Source: Planctomycetota bacterium
Lineage (GTDB): Bacteria > Planctomycetota > Phycisphaerae > Sedimentisphaerales > Anaerohalosphaeraceae
DNA length: 5,738 nucleotides
Direction: 5' to 3'
NCBI GenBank assembly: GCA_019456245.1
Contig: VRUF01000193.1
Span: forward strand, 1-5,738
Part shown: one piece after another, positions 1 through 5,035 of the stretch
How positions within the stretch are numbered: the stretch's first letter is position 1
Layout: the number at the start of each line of letters is the position of its first letter
Position numbers and translations under genes: made by a program
Notes under the pieces: model-generated
What the model was told of the DNA's origin: nothing
Database searches by the model: none
The model's input: only the letters and a program-made list of their open reading frames with translations

Positions 1-132
1 CCACTGAAGCGGCGGAGATTTGATTTCTGCTGCGGATGCAAGCGAAGGTCTATAGCCCGTAAAGACCAATGCCAAAGTAACCGCGGCAATCCAACATGCT
101 AATGGCGACAAAATATTTAAACGTTTTTTCAC
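1..132 (-). CDS. N-terminus of a predicted secreted or membrane-anchored protein (runs off window)
   Basis: Partial gene of 44 codons, open to the left window edge. It starts with GTG at 132-130, preceded by a good Shine-Dalgarno (AGGAG, about 6-7 nt upstream) that lies inside the last codons of coaX. The translation begins MKKRLNILSPLACW, then a hydrophobic run at about residues 12-25 and a small-residue stretch (LASAAE, 31-36). This fits a Sec signal peptide with cleavage near residue 34-35, or an N-terminal anchor. The visible mature part is only EIKSPPLQW, so the family cannot be named. Only two bases separate the coaX TAG stop from this GTG, so it is very likely the third gene of the obg-coaX operon and translationally coupled. 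The start and signal peptide are seen directly; the export role is inferred and the function is unknown. Confidence 0.72.
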   Translation of the reverse strand, partial: MKKRLNILSPLACWIAAVTLALVFTGYRPSLASAAEIKSPPLQW

Positions 133-134
133 AA

Positions 135-956
135 CTATCTCCTTTTGTTTTTATCAGCCAGTTTGGCATCTTCTGTCTCAAACTCAGCTATTTCGCCCTG
201 AACCGCAAGGTGTTTCTTATACGCCAGCACAACCCCGCGAACCACCAGGTTCGAAACCCACGAGTCCACAAAAGCGCATTCGTCTTTGATGATCCCAAAG
301 TCACCACCGGTAACTATAGTATGCGGCCACCTCCCTATCTCCTCGGCATACTTTTCGACAACCGTTTTCAAAAGCCCCGCGTTTACAGCTTCTTCCGTAT
401 TGCCGCCAACAGCATCTTTAGGCGTATGCACATCGATCTCAGGAAGTTTCGCGGTCCGTTCGCTAAGCGCTTTCGCCGAAATAGTAAAGCCCGGCGCGAT
501 CACCCCGCCCATGAACACTCCTTCTTCATCAACCAGATCGATAGTAACCGCCGTACCAAAATCTGCCACAACAACCGCGTCCTCGACAACCGCAAAAGCC
601 GCCGCCGCCGCGACAACCCTGTCCGTACCGACATCCATAGGATTTTCCACACCCATCTCAATCGGAAGATTGATGTCTACCCCGATAACCTTGATCGTCT
701 CATCGAGTTTGGCTTTGCAAATCTCTCTAACCTTCTTAGTCCATTCGCCCTTAACAGAGCTTACGACTATCGACCCGTCCCGCAGATCGACGTCTGCACT
801 CGTAACGAGCGGAATCTGCTCCCATGCCTCAACAAGCAAGGCCCCAAGCTTATCTGTATCATCGCCCGAAACCGATTCGATAAACTTCTCGCTGTCGCCA
901 ACAAACAATCCAACCGTAACATTAGTGTTTCCAATATCTATCGCTACAAGATTCAT
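135..956 (-). CDS. coaX: Type III pantothenate kinase (CoaX)
   Basis: Encodes 273 residues. Type III pantothenate kinases phosphorylate pantothenate with ATP, the first step of coenzyme A synthesis, in the cytoplasm; they belong to the ASKHA fold and need a monovalent cation. Family motifs are present in order: the DIGNTN phosphate-binding motif at 7-12, GTDR at 110-113, DFGTAVTID at 132-140, GGVIAPG at 150-156, GGNTEEA at 184-190 and TGGD at 216-219. The three expected acidic residues are D7, D112 and D132. The start at 956 is preferred over an upstream in-frame ATG at 983, because the family begins directly before the DxGNT motif and this ATG overlaps the obg stop as ATGA, a sign of coupled translation. 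The length is slightly above the usual 250-260 because of a charged C-terminal tail (about 257-273, ending DKNKRR), whose end also carries the Shine-Dalgarno of the next gene. The assignment is secure. Confidence 0.95.
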   Translation of the reverse strand: MNLVAIDIGNTNVTVGLFVGDSEKFIESVSGDDTDKLGALLVEAWEQIPLVTSADVDLRDGSIVVSSVKGEWTKKVREICKAKLDETIKVIGVDINLPIEMGVENPMDVGTDRVVAAAAAFAVVEDAVVVADFGTAVTIDLVDEEGVFMGGVIAPGFTISAKALSERTAKLPEIDVHTPKDAVGGNTEEAVNAGLLKTVVEKYAEEIGRWPHTIVTGGDFGIIKDECAFVDSWVSNLVVRGVVLAYKKHLAVQGEIAEFETEDAKLADKNKRR

Positions 957-1954
957 TCCACAGGTCCTTTGATCATTGCCCAAAGTAATTCGTTAAGTTT
1001 ACCGAGCCCTTCACCCGTCACAGCCGATATCGTCGCGATATTCTCAACACCAAGTCTGCCTGCGATATCTTCCGCCAGCTCACCGTCCGGGTCGAGGTCT
1101 ATCTTGTTGAGCACAATAAGTTCGTCTTTTTTTCCAAGCTCGTCGCTGTGCAATACAAGCTCACTCCGGATCTTTTTATAATTCTCCACCGGATCGGAAC
1201 CGTCAGTCGGCATAATATCCAGGATATGCACGATGGTTCGCGTCCGTTCGATATGACGCAGAAAATCATGCCCAAGCCCGGCACCGGTATGCGCTCCTTC
1301 GATCAAACCGGGAATATCAGCCATCACGAACCTGCGAAAATCGCTAAGTTCAACGATCCCCAAAACCGGCTCTAAAGTCGTAAAAGGATAATTCGCGATC
1401 TTGGGCCTAGCCGCCGAACACCGCGAGACTAGAGTACTCTTGCCGGCGTTAGGCATTCCGACAAGTCCAACATCGGCGATCAGTTTCAGCTCAAGCAGCA
1501 GGTTACGTTCCTTCCCTATTTTGCCGTTAGTAGCAAACCGCGGAGTCTGCCTCACCGACGATGCAAAAGTTTTATTACCCTTGCCGCCTTTGCCCCCGTC
1601 GCAAAACCGAACCTTCATCCCCGCCTTGTCCAGATCTTTAAGCATCAGCCCTTCGATGTCTCTGTCATAAACCACCGTCCCGACAGGCACACGGATTACC
1701 AGGTCATCGCCGGAGAGGCCGGAACAATTATCCCCCCCGCCGCCTTGCCCGTTTTTTGCCTTCCAATGGTGTCTCGACGCAAAATCAAGAAGCGTATCAA
1801 CATCCTCAGCGGCCTCCAGATAGATATCTCCGCCTTTACCCCCGTTACCTCCGTCAGGCCCCCCCTTGGCGATATTTTTCTCACGCCGAAAGCTGACGCA
1901 CCCGTGCCCGCCATCGCCGGCCTTAATCCAGATTTTAGCTTCATCAATAAACAT
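953..1954 (-). CDS. obg: Obg family GTPase (ribosome assembly / CgtA)
   Basis: Obg proteins are essential GTPases that bind the 50S subunit and link ribosome maturation to stress and growth control. Residue numbers here count from the upstream ATG at 1969. The glycine-rich Obg fold spans about 6-162 (AGDGGHGCVSFRRE, then a GGPDGGNGGKGG run). The G domain has G1 GMPNAGKST at 171-179, switch I YPFTTL at 194-199, G3 DIPG at 218-221, G4 NKID at 288-291 and G5 SAVTG at 315-319. The protein ends soon after the G domain at residue 338, so the OCT domain of longer Gram-positive Obg proteins is absent. The start at 1954 (MFIDEAKI) is chosen because the family normally begins MFxDEAK and because GGAA lies about 9 nt upstream; the ATG at 1969 adds five residues and has no Shine-Dalgarno. 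The stop overlaps coaX by four bases. The common rplU-rpmA neighbours are not upstream; accessory DNA is. Confidence 0.96.
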   Translation of the reverse strand: MFIDEAKIWIKAGDGGHGCVSFRREKNIAKGGPDGGNGGKGGDIYLEAAEDVDTLLDFASRHHWKAKNGQGGGGDNCSGLSGDDLVIRVPVGTVVYDRDIEGLMLKDLDKAGMKVRFCDGGKGGKGNKTFASSVRQTPRFATNGKIGKERNLLLELKLIADVGLVGMPNAGKSTLVSRCSAARPKIANYPFTTLEPVLGIVELSDFRRFVMADIPGLIEGAHTGAGLGHDFLRHIERTRTIVHILDIMPTDGSDPVENYKKIRSELVLHSDELGKKDELIVLNKIDLDPDGELAEDIAGRLGVENIATISAVTGEGLGKLNELLWAMIKGPVE

Positions 1955-1984
1955 AAATAATTGTTCCATATTAAAAAAAGCGGT

Positions 1985-1990
1985 ATAATA
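1985..1990 (-). promoter_or_regulatory. Candidate -10 box for the obg-coaX operon
   Basis: Read on the minus strand the hexamer is TATTAT, one mismatch from TATAAT, 31-36 nt upstream of the preferred obg ATG at 1954. Initiation about 7 nt downstream would leave a leader of roughly 24 nt to that ATG, but only about 9 nt to the alternative ATG at 1969. No convincing -35 hexamer is visible 16-18 bp upstream, so this is a tentative call based on one element and its position. Confidence 0.33.
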
Positions 1991-2097
1991 CGCCTAAAAC
2001 ACACATTCCGGCATCTCATACCGTCTCAAAGCCCAGTATTATAACCCATATCCCACAAAATTACCACCCCCGGAATAAACATGTAAAAATGAAATTT

Positions 2098-2112
2098 GAC
2101 CTGGTCCATTTT
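2098..2112 (+). repeat. 4-1-4 palindrome GACC-T-GGTC followed by CATTTT
   Basis: A perfect odd palindrome (GACC, central T, GGTC) is followed by CATTTT and an AT-rich tail. A similarly built motif, GTAC-G-GTAC plus ATTTTT, occurs in the same orientation at 3457-3471, near the other side of the accessory patch. The architecture is seen directly. That these are mobile-element or dispersed-repeat ends is only a possibility. Confidence 0.35.
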
Positions 2113-2254
2113 ATTTATTAGGTTCTAAGTAGAAGCAAGTGAATACAAAAAAACGCAAATATTTTCTGACTCTGTGAAGTTTTGGTTATTTGCCGGCAAA
2201 AGCCGGAGCCTGATCGGACAATGGCTCAAAACAGCCAAAAACAGCACAAAATAA

Positions 2255-2286
2255 GGGGCATCGGTGTCGCTAACCACCGATGCCCC
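2255..2286 (-). terminator. Strong hairpin, probable intrinsic terminator
   Basis: A perfect 12-bp inverted repeat (GGGGCATCGGTG and CACCGATGCCCC) encloses an 8-nt loop. On the minus strand the stem is followed by TTATTTTG and more T-rich sequence, which fits a terminator for minus-strand transcripts coming from the gene at 2936-3412 before the obg promoter. On the plus strand the trailing ATTATTATT is weaker, so bidirectional use is possible but less clear. Confidence 0.6.
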
Positions 2287-2339
2287 ATTATTATTGTGTA
2301 ATGGCCCGTCATCTTTGGGCCACTGATCCCGGAGTCTTA

Positions 2340-2657
2340 AATTTTCCCAAACGAACCATAAAGCAATTTGGCCTGAAAGATACGCCAACGGCCTTTCGTT
2401 CACCCTGGCAGAATCCAATTTGCGAAAGAGTTATAGGAACACTTTGGCGCCAATGTCTTGACCATATCATTGTTCTAAATGAAAAACACCTGCGGGCTGT
2501 ACTGGACGATTATATCAACAATTATTATAACGTCAGCAGAACGCACATGTCGCTGGGAAAAGACGCCCCTGTTCATCGAGAGGTTCAAGCCAAAGGCAAA
2601 ATTGCCAGCAGACCCATTAATGGCGGTTTGCACCACGTCTATCGCCGAGTAGCTTAA
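2340..2657 (+). pseudogene. 3' remnant of an integrase-core (rve/DDE) transposase
   Basis: About 105 residues match the C-terminal part of a DDE integrase-type transposase of the group ending in a conserved GGLHHxYxRxA tail. Visible landmarks are TAFRSPWQNPICERVIG, whose glutamate (codon at 2424-2426) is the expected third catalytic acid, then LDHIIVLNEKHL, RTHMSLGKDAP and the GGLHHVYRRVA terminus with an intact TAA stop. The N-terminal helix-turn-helix and the two catalytic aspartates are missing. Recognisable homology starts near FPKRTIKQFG, and the nearest in-frame ATG (2280) sits in the arm of the hairpin at 2255-2286, so it is not a real start. The copy is therefore 5'-truncated and inactive. 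It is the only plus-strand coding sequence here. Exact IS family and terminal repeats were not determined. Confidence 0.85.
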
Positions 2658-2803
2658 CAGTCATAATATATGCTAAACTTCTCAAGCAACACACCTAATG
2701 TCTGCGCCCAAATCGAAATTTCAACCGCTTTGGCTGTCCTGCCGGAATAAAACCAGCCAACTCCAACCAATTATAAATTTCTAAAAGAGCAAAAACAACT
2801 CAA
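2658..2803. other. Non-coding stretch between transposase and RHS relics
   Basis: No gene is recognised. On the minus strand there is a 30-odd codon open stretch (roughly 2700-2795, containing WLELAGFIPAGQPKRLKF) that may be further debris of a coding region, but I cannot match it to a family and it has no start signal. No inverted repeat matching a transposon end was found near the transposase stop. Confidence 0.35.
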
Positions 2804-2932
2804 TCAATTCTGCCAAACTTCAAAATTTAGCATCAGATGAATTTTTGCGTAAGACAGGGCAAGATCGCCGCTGCTGTTATATTCACAGATTACCTGATCG
2901 CCATTATAAAGATAGGTAGTAACACTGCCGTC
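2804..2932 (-). pseudogene. RHS/YD-repeat protein fragment (decayed)
   Basis: Reading the minus strand from 2932 gives DGSVTTYLYNGDQVI, followed by CEYNSSGDLA. This matches the consensus of RHS repeat proteins near the conserved core, where sequences of the type TTYLYDGDQVIAEYD-GxL are common. Clear similarity covers 2858-2932. Beyond it the frame reads LSYAKIHLMLNF and stops at 2804; a shifted frame gives QKFI at the place where RHS proteins usually have RKFxYG, suggesting an indel. There is no start codon, and in-frame TGA and TAA codons lie immediately upstream, so this is a relic of a much larger gene. RHS proteins carry a variable C-terminal toxin in polymorphic toxin systems; no toxin region remains here. 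Confidence 0.62.
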
Positions 2933-2935
2933 TTA

Positions 2936-3412
2936 TCACTCATTTATTTCAATATTCTTTTTAAGTTCTGAAAACTCAATAGCGCTAGTGGGCACCATAA
3001 ATAAAGTAGAGCCATTGATATCTTGAATAAGAGAAACACCCAAAAAACCTCTTCTCACTTGAAGAAGTTTTTTCGATATCCAATTTTGTATCTCATTATA
3101 GCCATATCCTATAGAATCAGCATTAAAGGTAATCTGGTTTGAAAAATTTCTTTTAAATACTCCTTTCAAATATGTCCACCACAAATACAAAAATACAAGA
3201 AAACCACCAAATAATATTGGCACTATATACCACTCACCACGGAAAAGTTCACTTAATAAAAAGACTGACTTTACAGTTCCATACATAAGTGAAATCAGCA
3301 TGAAAGACAAAGCTATCCGTATACCAAAAATGAATGGAGGATTAACCAACGCCTGAATAAAGGAAATCGAATAAACAATCTCTGAACTATTATTCTCAAC
3401 CTTCTGTTCCAT
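2936..3412 (-). CDS. Small two-TM membrane protein, YcxB-like C-terminal region (hypothetical)
   Basis: Encodes 158 residues. A polar N-terminus (1-26) is followed by two hydrophobic segments, about 28-53 and 62-81, and then a soluble region of about 75 residues. The layout (two TM helices, then a strand-rich domain with ITFNADSIGYGYNE and a late MVPTSAIEFSEL motif) resembles YcxB-like proteins, where a hydrophobic-proline-x-x-x-F pattern closes the domain; this is moderate recognition only. The start is supported by an AGGAG Shine-Dalgarno 8 nt upstream (3421-3425). GC is near one third, well below the roughly 50% of obg and the right-hand genes, suggesting acquisition. It lies alone in the accessory patch and its stop abuts the RHS fragment. 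A role as an immunity-type or orphan cassette protein is conjecture; its biochemical function is unknown. Confidence 0.75.
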   Translation of the reverse strand: MEQKVENNSSEIVYSISFIQALVNPPFIFGIRIALSFMLISLMYGTVKSVFLLSELFRGEWYIVPILFGGFLVFLYLWWTYLKGVFKRNFSNQITFNADSIGYGYNEIQNWISKKLLQVRRGFLGVSLIQDINGSTLFMVPTSAIEFSELKKNIEINE

Positions 3413-3420
3413 TTGAGATA

Positions 3421-3438
3421 CTCCTAGTTTTTATAATA
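3421..3438 (-). promoter_or_regulatory. Shine-Dalgarno and candidate -10 box of the two-TM gene
   Basis: On the minus strand TATTAT (3438-3433) is followed seven bases later by AGGAG (3425-3421), which sits 8 nt before the ATG. The ribosome site is convincing and fixes the start. The -10 box is plausible but would give a leader of only about 14 nt, and no good -35 is visible; the DNA where it should be is part of the palindromic motif at 3457-3471. Confidence 0.4.
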
Positions 3439-3456
3439 CCAGGAGAACTAAAAGGG

Positions 3457-3471
3457 GTACGGTACATTTTT
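3457..3471 (+). repeat. 4-1-4 palindrome GTAC-G-GTAC followed by ATTTTT
   Basis: A perfect odd palindrome (GTAC, central G, GTAC) is preceded by GGG and followed by ATTTTT. It has the same architecture and orientation as the element at 2098-2112, though the core bases differ. It lies just upstream of the promoter area of the two-TM gene and may be the edge of a transferred or repeat-derived segment. Confidence 0.35.
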
Positions 3472-3740
3472 CGCTTAGTATCGTTGTTATGTGTAGCTTA
3501 AAGGCCGTTTTTGCCTGTCTTAAAAAAAATAACTATTGAAATTTATACTGACAATGCAGATGACCCAACTTTCAGTTTTTTAAATCAGTCTCGGCCTTAA
3601 GGCCGTATCCTTCACTTCATCATTCGCCATTCCGTGTTGAGTATTGGCTATTCAAAAAACGACCCACGACTCAGAGTCTGTCCGCCGAAGGAGGATCCCA
3701 CGAAATTTGGTTGCGGCTTGACCACCCTAAGTTGTTTTCA
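3472..3740. other. Intergenic region with small repeats, likely dispersed-repeat debris
   Basis: No gene is seen. The octamer AAGGCCGT occurs at 3501-3508 and again at 3599-3606. A 14-bp perfect palindrome lies at 3592-3605. From 3606 to 3653, read on the minus strand, there are short-period GAAT/GAAG words (GAATGGCGAATGATGAAGTG), a texture typical of repetitive intergenic DNA in some planctomycete genomes. An imperfect hairpin TCCGCCGAAGGAGGA lies at 3680-3694. A six-T run on the minus strand (3659-3654) follows GC-rich sequence and could help end transcription from the propeller gene, but no good stem precedes it. Confidence 0.45.
3592..3605. repeat. 14-bp perfect palindrome CGGCCTTAAGGCCG
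   Basis: The sequence equals its own reverse complement over 14 bases and lies in non-coding DNA. Its right half, with one more base (AAGGCCGT), recurs 98 bp to the left at 3501. It could be a protein-binding site or part of a dispersed repeat. As RNA it would fold poorly because there is no loop. Confidence 0.5.
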
Positions 3741-5006
3741 CTATTTGCTCCCTATGCAGAAAAGATGATGATTTGTTCTAATCAGGAGACGGTTGGAAAT
3801 TGCTATTGGCGATGCAATGATTTTATCTTTCATGTCGATCTCGGAAACTATTTCGAATTTATCGTTTAATTTTATGACGAAGACCATTCCATCTTCGCGT
3901 GCGGCGTAGAGATGACCGCCTGCGATTAGAGGTGAAGAGTAAAATTTACCTTTGCCTTTTGGAAAGACACCGCTCCAGATACTTTTCCCTGTTAAGGGAT
4001 CGATGCACTCAACTTGGCCGGTGTCACGAACTAAGTAAAACCGCCCTTTGTATTCCGCCGACGTTGGTACAAAGGTTCCAGTGTCCTCACGCTTCCATAA
4101 GCGGTGCGTTTCTGTTACGTCTCCGCTTCCGCCCAGCTTGATCCCGTGGAGACGAGGCACCCTGCGATCTGCCCTGCCGTAAGGGACAATTGCGATGTTT
4201 CCGGAAATAACAGGCGATGCTATGGTCGGCCATAATTCTGTGCCTTCAGGATTAAAATTGCCGCAGGACCAGAGGGTTTTCCCATCGGCGGCATCATGAG
4301 CTGTAAGATGCTGGGCGCCCCATACTAACAAAGCCTCAATTCCTTTGTGTGAAAAAACGATGGGAGTTGAGTATCCCTGGCGGCCTTCTTTTGGTGTTTT
4401 ATAGTTGCGTCCAGCCTTCCAGACTAATTTACCGGTAACTTTGTCAAAAGCAGCTAGCCAGGAATCTCTGTCATGCATTTCGGCTATCACAACATACTTT
4501 TTCGTTAAGACAGGAGACGTTCCGAAATCCCAGTAACGCTTGTCTTTCCCGTATAGTTCGAACAGGTTTTTCTTCCAGCGGATAGACCCATCGAGGGCAA
4601 GTGCTGCAAAGTTACCGCTTTTGAAAAAGACGAAAACAGCGGACCCATCCGTTGTCGCCGAGGGATTGCTGCCTGATCCGTTTTTATGCCTGCCCTCGGC
4701 TTCGGGCCCCAGTTGTTTTTCCCAGATTGGTTTACCCGACCAGTCAAAGGCAAGCACGGTATCTGCACCTTTTGCCCCTGTAGTCAGGTAGATTTTTTTG
4801 TCCCATACAACAGGCGTAGAGAACCCCTTGCCGGGGAGGTCAATTTTCCAGAGCACCTTCTCCGGATCCCACGTAACGGGATAATTTCCCGAAGTGACAC
4901 TCCCATTATTACCAGGCCCGCGCCAGCGAGGCCAATTGGTTTCAGATGCAGTAGACTGCGTTGTTATAATGAGAAAGCACACAATGCACTTTGTAAGTAT
5001 TTTCAT
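3741..5006 (-). CDS. Secreted PQQ-like beta-propeller repeat protein
   Basis: Encodes 421 residues. A Sec signal peptide is clear: basic start MKILTK, a hydrophobic core at about 7-16, and small residues (STA) before cleavage near 20-22. The mature protein opens with WPRWRGPGNNG, a signature of secreted PQQ-like proteins frequent in Planctomycetota. Propeller blades are marked by recurring DxxxGKxxW-type turns: SGKPIW at 90-95, DGSIRW at 139-144, TGKLVW at 191-196, DGKTLW at 241-246 and TGKSIW at 339-344, alternating with SxPV/SPxI strands (64-67, 164-166, 264-267, 358-360, 399-401). The fold is that of PQQ dehydrogenases or BamB-like scaffolds. I see no attached catalytic or cytochrome domain and no basis for claiming PQQ binding, so the substrate is unknown and it acts outside the cytoplasm. 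The start follows AAGGA by 6 nt. It lies 29 bp after the ABC-F gene, probably co-transcribed with it. Confidence 0.9.
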   Translation of the reverse strand: MKILTKCIVCFLIITTQSTASETNWPRWRGPGNNGSVTSGNYPVTWDPEKVLWKIDLPGKGFSTPVVWDKKIYLTTGAKGADTVLAFDWSGKPIWEKQLGPEAEGRHKNGSGSNPSATTDGSAVFVFFKSGNFAALALDGSIRWKKNLFELYGKDKRYWDFGTSPVLTKKYVVIAEMHDRDSWLAAFDKVTGKLVWKAGRNYKTPKEGRQGYSTPIVFSHKGIEALLVWGAQHLTAHDAADGKTLWSCGNFNPEGTELWPTIASPVISGNIAIVPYGRADRRVPRLHGIKLGGSGDVTETHRLWKREDTGTFVPTSAEYKGRFYLVRDTGQVECIDPLTGKSIWSGVFPKGKGKFYSSPLIAGGHLYAAREDGMVFVIKLNDKFEIVSEIDMKDKIIASPIAISNRLLIRTNHHLFCIGSK

Positions 5007-5035
5007 AGCAATTCCTTTTTAAAAAATCCGAAGGG

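Larger units (their letters stand above)
1991..2339. other. Intergenic region between obg and the transposase relic
   Basis: No convincing gene. The region holds the 4-1-4 palindrome near 2098, a small hairpin CCGGC-AAAA-GCCGG at 2193-2206, an A-rich tract with repeated ACAGC words at 2228-2247, and the strong hairpin at 2255-2286. The minus-strand open frame across 2125-2418 shows no recognisable motif, crosses the hairpin and overlaps the transposase relic antisense, so I do not call it. Confidence 0.5.

Noticed and set aside
954..983. Nine-residue N-terminal extension of coaX (ATG at 983)
   Set aside because: The family starts right before the DxGNT motif, and the internal ATG overlaps the obg stop in a typical coupled arrangement.
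96..1181. Long plus-strand open frame of 361 codons, and a second one at 286-972, across coaX and the end of obg
   Set aside because: Both lie antisense to well-supported genes, show low-complexity Ser/Thr/Arg-rich translations and no family motif; they are frame shadows.
2193..2206. Small hairpin CCGGC-AAAA-GCCGG
   Set aside because: Only a 5-bp stem with no T run on either strand; not strong enough to call a terminator or RNA structure.
2280..2339. First 20 codons of the plus-strand transposase frame from the ATG at 2280
   Set aside because: The ATG lies in the hairpin arm and the translation before about FPKRT does not resemble the transposase family, so I begin the relic at 2340.
2125..2418. 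Minus-strand open frame of 97 codons
   Set aside because: It crosses the terminator-like hairpin, overlaps the transposase relic antisense, and has neither a ribosome site nor a recognisable motif.
3654..3680. Possible terminator for the propeller gene (GACTCAGAGTC palindrome at 3668-3678 near a T run on the minus strand)
   Set aside because: The arms are only 5 bp with a single-base centre, so a stable RNA hairpin is unlikely, and the T run is not adjacent to the stem.
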